This document shows, piece by piece, positions 1-6,143 of a DNA stretch of 10,250 bases. This DNA is from an uncultured Halieaceae bacterium (GTDB taxonomy: Bacteria; Pseudomonadota; Gammaproteobacteria; Pseudomonadales; Halieaceae), in assembly GCA_938074135.1 (NCBI GenBank), contig CALJFL010000082.1:1-10250 (forward strand), in the 5' to 3' direction. How positions within the stretch are numbered: position 1 is the stretch's first letter; every line of letters begins with the position of its first letter. The translations under genes were made by a program, and so were the position numbers. Below the pieces are notes generated by a model. The model was given only the letters and a program-made list of their open reading frames with translations, did no database searches and was not told where the DNA came from.

Positions 1-136
1 GATGGAAATGATCTCCAGAAGGGCCTATGGTTTTAGAAACTTTGAGAACTATCGGTTGAGAGTCCTGACCCACTGCGGGTGGGATGGGATAATCAATCGA
101 GTACGGGTGAATGCCCGTCCCCCGTTAATTGGGTAG
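1..136 (+). CDS. ISL3-family transposase, C-terminal fragment (5' end outside window)
   Basis: The frame starting at base 2 is open from the window edge to the TAG at 134-136 and gives 44 residues. The stretch ISRRAYGFRNFENYRLRV, followed by HCGW, is the typical C-terminal end of ISL3-family (DDE) transposases, which cut and rejoin the element's ends. Only this tail is visible, so intactness of the transposase cannot be judged. The residues after HCGW (INRVRVNARPPLIG) form a short tail ending within the presumed right end of the element. It lies just downstream of the tRNA-Leu terminator, a typical IS landing place. The family call rests on recalled C-terminal sequences, with no alignment run. 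Confidence 0.8.
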   Translation, partial: MEMISRRAYGFRNFENYRLRVLTHCGWDGIINRVRVNARPPLIG

Positions 137-141
137 AGCCC
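1..141 (+). mobile_element. ISL3-family insertion sequence, right end (partial)
   Basis: The transposase tail runs to 136, and its stop codon is embedded in GGGTAGAGCCC (131-141). Read inward on the minus strand this begins GGGCTCTACCC, which resembles the GG(C/G)TCT-type terminal inverted repeats of ISL3 elements. I therefore place the right end near 140-141. The left end and the other copy of the 8-bp target duplication lie outside the window, so the boundary is an inference. Confidence 0.55.
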
Positions 142-214
142 ATAGTGATATCTAAGGGGTAGTATGGTTCGCGCCGGCGCTGTATCAGCCGGCCGGGAGT
201 CCGACCTGGCAAAC

Positions 215-237
215 AAAAAAGCCGAGCATAGCTCGGC
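215..237 (-). terminator. Rho-independent terminator of tRNA-Leu
   Basis: A perfect 7-bp stem, GCCGAGC (221-227) and GCTCGGC (231-237), has a 3-nt loop. On the minus strand it is followed directly by six T (215-220). It lies 11 bp beyond the CCA end of tRNA-Leu. The plus-strand side has only a weak T-rich stretch, so it works mainly in the tRNA direction. Confidence 0.9.
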
Positions 238-248
238 CTTCTCTAATT

Positions 249-335
249 TGGTGCCCAGGAGAGGACTTGAACCTCCACGCCCTTGCGAGCACTAGCACCT
301 GAAGCTAGCGTGTCTACCAATTTCACCACCTGGGC
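249..335 (-). tRNA. tRNA-Leu, anticodon CAG (reads CUG)
   Basis: The minus strand gives an 87-nt class II tRNA including an encoded CCA. The acceptor stem pairs GCCCAGG (335-329) with CCTGGGC near the 3' end. The D arm contains GGTAGACAC. The anticodon stem CTAGC/GCTAG encloses the loop TTCAGGT, whose bases 34-36 are CAG. A long variable arm (TGCTCGCAAGGGCG) and a T loop TTCAAGT follow. The long variable arm and CAG anticodon fit leucine. The gene is monocistronic apart from the degenerate tRNA-like segment upstream in the same predicted transcript, and it ends at the terminator at 215-237. Confidence 0.96.
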
Positions 336-363
336 AAAAACTCAACGGTGGATTTTTCTAACG

Positions 364-422
364 CTGCCCCTGGGCGAACGGCTGGACTTTGTCCAGTGTC
401 TACCACAACACCACCTGGGCAG
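364..422 (-). pseudogene. Degenerate tRNA-Leu 5'-half copy / compact tRNA-like hairpin
   Basis: On the minus strand, bases 421-397 read as the tRNA-Leu 5' end (acceptor strand GCCCAGG, GTGGTG, then GGTAGACA). They match the real tRNA at 336-311 except for a few bases and a 1-nt deletion in the D loop. After GGTAGACAC the sequences diverge. In place of the anticodon arm there is a perfect 6-bp hairpin (382-387 with 391-396, 3-nt loop). The ends CTGCCC (422-417) and GGGCAG (369-364) can pair, enclosing a 59-nt structure. It lacks an anticodon loop, T arm and CCA, so it cannot act as a tRNA. It is most simply a decayed duplicate of the tRNA gene; a retained processing or regulatory structure is possible. 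Confidence 0.6.
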
Positions 423-456
423 TAAGGGAATCCTTGGGAGTCCCCAGAGCGCGCGC

Positions 457-485
457 ACTTTACTTTTCTGCCACGGTTTTGTCAA
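457..485 (-). promoter_or_regulatory. Promoter of tRNA-Leu transcript (stable-RNA type)
   Basis: The minus strand has a perfect -35 TTGACA (485-480), a 17-nt spacer and the -10 TAAAGT (462-457). A GC-only discriminator (GCGCGCGC) follows. That arrangement is typical of sigma-70 promoters for stable RNA that are under stringent control. Transcription would begin near 450, pass the tRNA-like segment and tRNA-Leu, and stop at 215-220. Confidence 0.75.
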
Positions 486-493
486 TCCTCGCG

Positions 494-499
494 TATAAT
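494..499 (+). promoter_or_regulatory. Possible rnr promoter -10 element
   Basis: TATAAT is a perfect -10 box located 53 bp before the rnr start codon. No good -35 hexamer is seen at the proper distance (471-476 reads CCACGG), so the promoter is unsure. It lies back to back with the -35 box of the divergent tRNA-Leu promoter. Confidence 0.45.
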
Positions 500-551
500 C
501 GAGTGATCGCGCCGTTTGGCGCCAATGATTCCCACAGAAGATACCCAATTT

Positions 552-2963
552 ATGAGTAAGAAAGGCAAATTTGCCGACCCCCATGCCGAGCGCGAAGCGG
601 CAAATTACGACAACCCGATTCCCAGTCGCGAGGCCATTCTTGAGCTGTTGACCCAGGCGGAGAAACCGCTGAACGGGAACAAGATTGCCAGCAAGCTCGG
701 CCTTGGGGATAGCGAGCAGGTGGATGCGCTGGGTAAACGCCTGCGCGCCATGGAGCGTGATGGCCAACTTATGGTCAATCGGCGCGGTGCCTACGGGCTG
801 GTGGACAAGCTCAACCTGCTGCATTGCCGTGTGCAGGGTCATCGCGACGGCTATGGCTTTGCCATGCCCATTGGCCCGGGTGAAGACGTCTATCTGAGCG
901 CCCGACAAATGCAGTTTGCCTTCGATGGCGACGAGGTGCTGGTGGCGATCACCGGTGTCGATCGACGGGGTCGAGCTGAAGGCAAGGTGGTGGAGGTTCT
1001 GGACCGCGGCAATCGCAGCATAGTTGGCCGCTACGAGGAAGAAAGCGGCATCGGCTACGTGGTGCCCGACAACGGCCGTATTAACCAGCACATTCTCATC
1101 CCCCCAAAAGCGAAAGGCGACGCCAAATCCGGGCAGATCGTTAATGCCCTGATCACTGATTACCCAACCCGCAAACTCAATGCCAAGGGCGCGGTGGTGG
1201 AAGTCCTCGGCGAGCACCTGGATCCGGGTCTGGAAATTGATGTGGCGATACGCTCTCACGGAATCCCCTGGGAGTGGCCGGATGAAGTGCTTGCTGAAGC
1301 AGCGGCACTTGAAAGTGAGCCCATAGAGGCTGATAAGCAGCACCGTGTTGACCTGCGGCAACTGGCCTTTGTTACCATCGATGGCGAGGATGCCCGGGAC
1401 TTTGACGACGCTGTTTACTGCGAACATGACGGCCGTGGCTGGCGCGTGTGGGTGGCGATAGCCGATGTGTCGCATTACGTCAGGCCGGGCTCTGCGCTCG
1501 ATGAAGAGGCTGGCGCTCGCGGCAATTCGGTGTATTTCCCTGAGCGGGTGGTGCCCATGTTGCCGGAGGCGCTGTCCAACGGGCTGTGCTCACTGAAGCC
1601 TCGAGTCGACCGACTGGCGATGGTCTGCGAAATGAGTCTTGACCAGGATGGCAAGTTGGGTGATTTCCAATTCTATGAGGCCGTTATTCACTCCCATGCC
1701 AGGTTGACCTACACCCAGGTCGGCGAGGTGCTGGACAGTGGTTCGCATCCCGATGTGGCTGCCGAACGCGTACCGGATCTAAAGCGTCTGCATGAGCTTT
1801 ACCACGTGTTACGCCGCGCTCGTGACGAGCGGGGCGCTATCGACTTTGAGACGGTCGAGACGCGTATTATTTTCGATGCCCAGCGCAAGATCGACTCTAT
1901 TGTGCCGGTGGTGCGCAATGATGCCCATAAGCTGATTGAAGAGTGCATGTTGTGCGCCAATGTGGCCACCGCACGCTTTTTCGAGGAGACGGGGTTGCCC
2001 ATTCTCTATCGTGTGCACGAGGGACCAACCGAGGAGAAACTGGAGAACCTGCGCAGCTTTCTTGGCGAACTGGCCCTGGACCTGCGCGGCGGTCTGAAGC
2101 CGACTCCCAATGACTACCAGCATCTGCTGGCCCAGATTGCCGAACGTGAGGACGCCCACATCGTCCAGACCATGTTGCTGCGGTCGCTGCGTCAGGCCAT
2201 GTACCAGCCAGACAATGCCGGCCATTTTGGCCTTAACTACGACGCCTACGCCCACTTCACCTCACCGATACGTCGCTATCCCGATCTACTGGTCCACCGT
2301 GGTTTGCGGTGCATTATCCGCTCTAACAAGGCCAGTGACCATGTCAGGCGGGTAAAAGGCGCAGAGCCGATCCCACAAAAGCGGATATTCCCCTACGACG
2401 AGGCCGCCATGGTGGTCATGGGCGAACACAGTTCGATGAGCGAACGGCGGGCTGACGACGCCACCCGCGAGGTGGAAGCCTGGCTCAAGTGCGAGTACCT
2501 GCAGGATCATGTGGGTGAGGAGTTCGCCGGGGTAATCAGTGCGGTCACCAGCTTCGGTTTATTCGTTGAGCTCAAAGACATTTACATCGAGGGCCTGGTG
2601 CATATCACAGCGCTGCCTGGCGACTACTACAACTTTGATGCCGCACACCAGCGCTTGCTGGGAGAACGCAGCGGCCGAAGTTACAAGCTTGGGGGCCATG
2701 TGAAAGTGCAGGTCGCCAGGGTGGACCTGGACGACAAGAAGATAGACCTCGAGTTGATCGACGGCAAGGCTGCAGGCAAAGGGAAGGGCGATAAAAAGAA
2801 AGGTGACCACAGTGCCGGCAAAAAATCCGCCAAATCGGGTAAGCGAGGTGGGTCGCCCAAAGGTGCTGGCGGCGGTAAGAGGCGCAGCGGTGGTGGCAAG
2901 GCTGGCGATAAGTCTGGTGCCAGCAAGCCCAAGCGAAAAACCGGGCTGAGAAAGCAGCGCTGA
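552..2963 (+). CDS. rnr: Ribonuclease R (3'-5' exoribonuclease)
   Basis: RNase R degrades structured RNA processively from the 3' end. It acts in rRNA and tRNA quality control, mRNA decay and trans-translation. The 803-residue product matches the whole family layout: an N-terminal helix-turn-helix region with NPIPSREAIL (21-30), two cold-shock domains (about 88-235), the RNB catalytic domain (about 266-590), an S1 domain (about 655-735) and a Lys/Gly/Ser-rich basic tail from about 738. The RNB signature DGEDARDFDDAVY supplies the four metal-binding aspartates, D277, D283, D285 and D286. The ATG at 552 is chosen because MSKKGKF then leads straight into the conserved AERE.A..Y.NPIPSRE region. 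Upstream in-frame TTG (516) and ATG (525) are possible. AGAAG at 536-540 is a weak ribosome site. It appears cotranscribed with rlmB, 4 nt downstream, as in E. coli. Confidence 0.97.
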   Translation: MSKKGKFADPHAEREAANYDNPIPSREAILELLTQAEKPLNGNKIASKLGLGDSEQVDALGKRLRAMERDGQLMVNRRGAYGLVDKLNLLHCRVQGHRDGYGFAMPIGPGEDVYLSARQMQFAFDGDEVLVAITGVDRRGRAEGKVVEVLDRGNRSIVGRYEEESGIGYVVPDNGRINQHILIPPKAKGDAKSGQIVNALITDYPTRKLNAKGAVVEVLGEHLDPGLEIDVAIRSHGIPWEWPDEVLAEAAALESEPIEADKQHRVDLRQLAFVTIDGEDARDFDDAVYCEHDGRGWRVWVAIADVSHYVRPGSALDEEAGARGNSVYFPERVVPMLPEALSNGLCSLKPRVDRLAMVCEMSLDQDGKLGDFQFYEAVIHSHARLTYTQVGEVLDSGSHPDVAAERVPDLKRLHELYHVLRRARDERGAIDFETVETRIIFDAQRKIDSIVPVVRNDAHKLIEECMLCANVATARFFEETGLPILYRVHEGPTEEKLENLRSFLGELALDLRGGLKPTPNDYQHLLAQIAEREDAHIVQTMLLRSLRQAMYQPDNAGHFGLNYDAYAHFTSPIRRYPDLLVHRGLRCIIRSNKASDHVRRVKGAEPIPQKRIFPYDEAAMVVMGEHSSMSERRADDATREVEAWLKCEYLQDHVGEEFAGVISAVTSFGLFVELKDIYIEGLVHITALPGDYYNFDAAHQRLLGERSGRSYKLGGHVKVQVARVDLDDKKIDLELIDGKAAGKGKGDKKKGDHSAGKKSAKSGKRGGSPKGAGGGKRRSGGGKAGDKSGASKPKRKTGLRKQR

Positions 2964-2967
2964 ACAC

Positions 2968-3744
2968 ATGCAATATATCTATGGCATTCATGCGGTTGAT
3001 AGCCTTCTGCGCAATAACCCCAAATCGATCCAGCGCCTGTGGGTGCAACAGGGCCGCGACGATAAACGAATAAGCAGCGTTGTCGAGCTGGCCCAGAATC
3101 AGGGTGTGCCTGTTGCTCGTGAACCGCGCAAGGATCTCGATGAACTGGTCAATGCCCGCCACCAGGGCGTGGTGGCAGAAACCCTCGACGAACCGGTTCA
3201 CGGTGATGTCAGTGCCGCTAACCTGTGGTCCGAGGCCGCGCTGCTGCAGTTCGTTGAGCAGGCAACGGAACCGTGCCTGCTGTTGGTGCTCGACAGCGTT
3301 ACCGATCCCCATAATCTGGGCGCCTGCTTAAGGTCGGCGGATGCCGCCGGGGTGCAGGCGGTGGTGGTTCCCAAGGATAAGTCGGCAGACCTCAGTCCCA
3401 CGGTTCGAAAAGTCGCCTGTGGCGCCGCCGACGTGGTGCCGTTTGTGCGTGTTACCAACCTGTCGCGCACCATGGATGCCCTGAAGGAGCGGGGTGTGTG
3501 GTTATTTGGAGCGGCTGGCGAGGCGGAAAAGTCTATATACGACAATGACTTAACGGGCCCAATGGCACTGGTGATGGGCGCCGAGGGAGCCGGTTTGCGG
3601 CGTCTGACCCGCGAACACTGTGATCATCTGGTCAAGCTGCCAATGGCTGGCTCTGTGAGCAGCCTTAACGTGTCGGTAGCCACCGGCATCTGTTTATTTG
3701 AAGCCGTTCGTCAGCGGGCGGGACAGGCACCGCAGGATCGGTAA
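2968..3744 (+). CDS. rlmB: 23S rRNA (guanosine(2251)-2'-O)-methyltransferase RlmB
   Basis: RlmB methylates the 2'-OH of G2251 in the peptidyl-transferase P loop of 23S rRNA, using S-adenosylmethionine. The 258-residue protein has an N-terminal substrate-binding domain (about 1-75, with YGIHAV at 4-10) and a C-terminal SPOUT/TrmH trefoil-knot domain. The three SPOUT motifs are present: DPHNLGACLRSADAAG (113-128), ALVMGAEGAGLRRL (200-213) and PMAGSVSSLNVSVATGICLFE (225-245). N116 and R122 are the usual motif-1 residues, and SSLNVSVA forms the cofactor-binding knot. Length is slightly above that of the E. coli protein because of the linker around 75-98. It starts 4 nt after rnr stops, so translational coupling is likely. 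No clear Shine-Dalgarno sequence is seen inside the end of rnr. Confidence 0.97.
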   Translation: MQYIYGIHAVDSLLRNNPKSIQRLWVQQGRDDKRISSVVELAQNQGVPVAREPRKDLDELVNARHQGVVAETLDEPVHGDVSAANLWSEAALLQFVEQATEPCLLLVLDSVTDPHNLGACLRSADAAGVQAVVVPKDKSADLSPTVRKVACGAADVVPFVRVTNLSRTMDALKERGVWLFGAAGEAEKSIYDNDLTGPMALVMGAEGAGLRRLTREHCDHLVKLPMAGSVSSLNVSVATGICLFEAVRQRAGQAPQDR

Positions 3745-3764
3745 TTTCACCCGAATTCAGGCGC

Positions 3765-3793
3765 TTGCGGGCGTCAGCCAAACTCTGTAGACT
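3765..3793 (+). promoter_or_regulatory. Promoter of the rpsF operon
   Basis: TTGCGG (3765-3770), a 17-nt spacer and TAGACT (3788-3793) form a good sigma-70 promoter. A GC-rich discriminator (TCGCGCC) follows, as expected for ribosomal protein genes. Transcription would start near 3800, leaving a leader of about 85 nt before rpsF. Confidence 0.65.
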
Positions 3794-3811
3794 TCGCGCC
3801 TCAAAATTTGT

Positions 3812-3879
3812 CCGGTGGTTCAAAGCCGCCGATCCTCCTTGCTACACCGCTTTTGTGGGTAGCATTAACCCGTAAGGAG
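3812..3879 (+). promoter_or_regulatory. Structured rpsF leader, candidate S6:S18 autoregulatory element
   Basis: Two hairpins lie in the leader. The first pairs GGTGG (3814-3818) with CCGCC (3826-3830), using one G-U pair. The second pairs TGCTAC (3840-3845) with GTAGCA (3859-3864), has one bulged A (3846), continues with CCGC/GTGG and closes on a TTTT loop. GGGT (3857-3860) can alternatively pair with ACCC (3868-3871), next to the TAAGGAG ribosome site (3873-3879). Leaders of rpsF in many bacteria carry an S6:S18-binding RNA with a key CCG trinucleotide. CCG occurs here at 3827, 3830-3832 and 3847. Assignment to that family is inferred from position and these features. Confidence 0.45.
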
Positions 3880-3885
3880 CTATTC

Positions 3886-4335
3886 ATGCGACATTACGAA
3901 ATCGTATTCATGGTCCATCCTGACCAGTCTGAACAGGTGCCCGGCATGGTCGAGCGCTACACCGCCACGATCCAGAAAGATGGCGGCACGGTTCACCGGC
4001 TGGAAGACTGGGGCCGCCGTCAGTTGGCGTACCCGATCAACAAAATCCATAAGGCACACTACATTCTGATGAATGTGGAAGCATCCAACGATGCGCTGGA
4101 CGAACTAACGACTACCTTCCGTTACAACGACGCGGTCATTCGTAACCTGGTTATCCGACGTGACGAACCAGTCACGGAAGAGTCCTTCATCATGAAGGCG
4201 GAGAAGGAAAGCCGCGAGCGCAAGACGCGCTACGAGGAGCGTCAGTCAGCTGAGTCAGCGCGTGCACCGGCACCAGCCGCCGCGGCTGAGGACGACGCAG
4301 AAGAAACGGCTGAACCAGCTGCCACCGAAGAGTAA
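3886..4335 (+). CDS. rpsF: 30S ribosomal protein S6
   Basis: S6 binds the central domain of 16S rRNA as a heterodimer with S18 in the small-subunit platform. The 149-residue product starts [18 protein letters not shown] and contains the family core [15 protein letters not shown] (39-53) and the motif [14 protein letters not shown]. The tail after residue 125 is Ala/Pro/acid-rich and ends in ATEE, making the protein somewhat longer than E. coli S6. A C-terminal Glu pair is where RimK adds glutamates in E. coli, so this tail may be modified. The ATG at 3886 is preferred over the upstream in-frame ATG (3808) because TAAGGAG stands 6 nt before it and homologues start there. It heads the operon with rpsR, 17 nt downstream. 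Confidence 0.97.
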   Translation: MRHYEIVFMVHPDQSEQVPGMVERYTATIQKDGGTVHRLEDWGRRQLAYPINKIHKAHYILMNVEASNDALDELTTTFRYNDAVIRNLVIRRDEPVTEESFIMKAEKESRERKTRYEERQSAESARAPAPAAAAEDDAEETAEPAATEE

Positions 4336-4352
4336 AGGAAAGGAGAATTACC

Positions 4353-4580
4353 ATGGCACGTTTTTTCCGTCGCCGTAAGTTTTGTCGCTTCACTGCCGAA
4401 GGCACGAAGGAAATTGATTATAAGGATCTGGAAACATTGAAAGCCTATGTTTCCGAGACCGGTAAAATTGTACCCAGCCGTATCACGGGCACCAAGGCCA
4501 AGTACCAGCGTCAGCTGGCGACTGCTGTGAAGCGCGCGCGCTTCCTCGCCCTGTTGCCTTATACGGATGCCCATAGCTAG
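4353..4580 (+). CDS. rpsR: 30S ribosomal protein S18
   Basis: S18 pairs with S6 on the 30S platform. The 75-residue product is the same length as E. coli S18 and nearly identical to it across [40 protein letters not shown] ([12 protein letters not shown], residues 36-47) and AKYQRQLA. The strongly basic N-terminus with RRRKFCRF is the usual rRNA-binding portion. A strong AAGGAG (4340-4345) lies 7 nt before the ATG. It follows rpsF by 17 nt, so S6 and S18, which act as a complex, are made from one message. Confidence 0.98.
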   Translation: MARFFRRRKFCRFTAEGTKEIDYKDLETLKAYVSETGKIVPSRITGTKAKYQRQLATAVKRARFLALLPYTDAHS

Positions 4581-4634
4581 GGATTGCGTACTCGCGCTCC
4601 GGCGGTTCAGTCCTGAGGCACGAAGAGGCTTCAT

Positions 4635-5498
4635 TTGAAAAGCTTGGCTGAATTTGTAATGCGCGGCCGCTTCCAGGCCCTGCTGGTAGCAGTGGCGGGC
4701 GCTGGAAGCATGATGTTTTGTTGGATCAGCGCAGCTGTCATCGCGCTGGTCACCCTGCGCCGCGGCGCAGGTCCAGGCGCCTGGTTGTTGATGTGGGCGC
4801 TATTACCGTCCGGCGTTTTGCTGTACGCCTTTGGCGACAGCGGACCGCTGGCACTGATCGTGGGGACCACGATTGTGGCGCTGGTTTTGCGCAGCACCGT
4901 GAATTTGTCCCTGGCGGTGCTGGCAGGTGCGGTTGTAGGTGGTGTGACCGGCCTGGCGCTGGTTGCCTTTGGCGGCGAGTTCCTTGCCCAGATGGTGAGC
5001 TTCTTCGGGGAGTTCCTGGCCAGCCTGGAGCAGCAGTTATCGGCCGGCGGTGATCAGCCAGTGGTACTGGCGCGACCCACAGCCGTGCAGATTGCCGGAA
5101 TGATGGGCGCCGGTAACGCAGTGGGTGTGGTTTTGTGCCTGTTGCTGGCTCGCTACTGGCAGGCAGCATTGTATAACCCCGGCGGTTTTGCCGAGGAATT
5201 TTTGGCCCTGCGCTACCCTGCCGGGATTGCGATGGGTTTGGCCCTGGCAGCGATTGCCCTGGCCAGTCTTGGTGCGGACTATCGTACCTGGGCATTGATT
5301 TGCATGGTTCCGCTCAATTTTGCGGGACTGGCATTGGTACATGCCCGCGTGCGAGCACGGGGGCAGGGCAGAGGATGGCTTACCGGGTTTTACCTGGCGT
5401 GGCTGTTTTTTGACCCGGTGAAACTACTGGTTGTGTTTGCCGCCATAGCTGACAGCTGGATGGATTTCCGCCAGCGTTGGGTCAGGCAGGACAGCTGA
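4635..5498 (+). CDS. DUF2232/YybS-like integral membrane protein between rpsR and rplI
   Basis: The function is unknown. The 287-residue product is very hydrophobic, with about eight membrane segments near residues 13-42, 47-66, 69-86, 88-113, 152-174, 196-214, 217-236 and 247-271. It has no recognisable enzyme motif. ARYWQAALYNPGGFAEEF (172-189) resembles the conserved loop of the membrane protein found at this place in Pseudomonas (rpsR-orf-rplI), assigned to the DUF2232 (YybS-like) family. Bacillus yybS also lies close to rplI and the dnaB homologue dnaC. The start is a TTG with GAAGAGG (4622-4628) 6 nt upstream, and the ATG at 4659 would remove only eight residues. The location suggests cotranscription with the ribosomal genes; a role in ribosome or membrane biology is not demonstrated by the sequence. 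Confidence 0.8.
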   Translation: MKSLAEFVMRGRFQALLVAVAGAGSMMFCWISAAVIALVTLRRGAGPGAWLLMWALLPSGVLLYAFGDSGPLALIVGTTIVALVLRSTVNLSLAVLAGAVVGGVTGLALVAFGGEFLAQMVSFFGEFLASLEQQLSAGGDQPVVLARPTAVQIAGMMGAGNAVGVVLCLLLARYWQAALYNPGGFAEEFLALRYPAGIAMGLALAAIALASLGADYRTWALICMVPLNFAGLALVHARVRARGQGRGWLTGFYLAWLFFDPVKLLVVFAAIADSWMDFRQRWVRQDS

Positions 5499-5516
5499 GA
5501 ATTTTTTAGTGACAGA

Positions 5517-5530
5517 GGGAGCGTGCTCCC
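5517..5530. repeat. 14-bp hairpin palindrome before rplI
   Basis: GGGAGC (5517-5522) and GCTCCC (5525-5530) form a perfect 6-bp stem around GT. It ends 5 nt before the rplI ribosome site AGAGGA (5536-5541). There is no T tract, so it is not an intrinsic terminator. It may stabilise or process the message between the membrane protein gene and rplI. Confidence 0.5.
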
Positions 5531-5548
5531 GCAACAGAGGATAGTAAG

Positions 5549-5998
5549 ATGGAAGTCATTTTGCTGGAAAACATCGGCAACCTGGGTGGTCTTGGCGACA
5601 AGGTCGACGTCAAGGCAGGCTACGGTCGTAACTTCCTGATCCCGCACGGCAAGGCCGTAGCGGCGACAGCGAACAATATTGCCGAGTTTGAAACTCGCCG
5701 CGCCGAGCTGGAGGCCGTTGCAGCGACAACGCTGAGCGCCGCCGAAGCTCGTGCCGAGGCGATCAATGCGCTGGGTCTTATTTCTATCGAGGCCAATGCC
5801 GGTGAGGAAGGCAAGCTGTTCGGCTCCGTGGGCACCCGCGATATCGCTGCCGCCGTCACTGCTGCTGGCTGTGACATCGACAAGGCGGAAGTGAGGCTTC
5901 CCGAAGGCGCGCTGCGTGATCTGGGTGAGTACGAAGTCGCCATCCAGGTGCACGGCGACGTGACGGCGATGGTCGTTATTGCGGTAATCCCCGAGTAA
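5549..5998 (+). CDS. rplI: 50S ribosomal protein L9
   Basis: L9 binds domain V of 23S rRNA near the base of the L1 stalk and helps keep reading frame. The 149-residue product equals E. coli L9 in length. The N-terminal RNA-binding domain (1-50) has [32 protein letters not shown] in the family pattern, including the [13 protein letters not shown] signature. A long connecting helix (about 42-75) leads to the C-terminal domain with [19 protein letters not shown] and [13 protein letters not shown] (5536-5541) lies 7 nt before the ATG. The gene ends the ribosomal cluster at the terminator at 6041-6082. Confidence 0.97.
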   Translation: MEVILLENIGNLGGLGDKVDVKAGYGRNFLIPHGKAVAATANNIAEFETRRAELEAVAATTLSAAEARAEAINALGLISIEANAGEEGKLFGSVGTRDIAAAVTAAGCDIDKAEVRLPEGALRDLGEYEVAIQVHGDVTAMVVIAVIPE

Positions 5999-6040
5999 CA
6001 CCTGCTGCGCGGGCTCCGGTAGGGGCTCGACAGAGATTTT

Positions 6041-6082
6041 AATGCACCGGTTGTCAACGCAGTCGGTGCATTTTTCGTTTTT
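6041..6082 (+). terminator. Rho-independent terminator after rplI
   Basis: AATGCACCG (6041-6049) pairs perfectly with CGGTGCATT (6064-6072) over 9 bp around a 14-nt loop. A T-rich run (TTTTTCGTTTTT, 6071-6082) follows. It separates the ribosomal protein operon from dnaB, which therefore needs its own promoter or read-through. Confidence 0.88.
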
Positions 6083-6102
6083 GCTTCAGCTGCCACGGGA
6101 AT

Positions 6103-6132
6103 TTGGTTACTCTGTGCAGTTCCGATAATAAT
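6103..6132 (+). promoter_or_regulatory. Possible dnaB promoter
   Basis: In the short gap after the terminator, TTGGTT (6103-6108) lies 18 nt before AATAAT (6127-6132), or 15 nt before GATAAT (6124-6129). Either is a modest sigma-70 match. The main support is that dnaB needs a start signal after the rplI terminator. Confidence 0.3.
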
Positions 6133-6143
6133 CCTTCCTGATC

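Noticed and set aside
137..214. Independent structured RNA gene between the IS end and the tRNA terminator
   Set aside because: Only a single 6-bp stem (GCCGGC at 173-178 and 188-193) is present, with no T tract, promoter or recognised motif. The hairpins further left lie within transposase coding sequence.
249..421. Integrase attachment-site duplication at tRNA-Leu
   Set aside because: The repeated part is the tRNA 5' half rather than the 3' end used by most integrases, and no integrase is nearby. A decayed tandem tRNA copy is simpler.
342..1475. Long open frame of 377 codons on the minus strand across the start of rnr
   Set aside because: It lies antisense to the well-supported RNase R gene, has no recognisable domain, and runs through the tRNA-like segment and promoters. 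GC-rich codon use readily leaves such antisense frames open.
2605..3312. Minus-strand open frame spanning the rnr-rlmB junction
   Set aside because: It is fully antisense to two conserved genes, is low-complexity in the region opposite the Lys-rich tail, and has no family resemblance.
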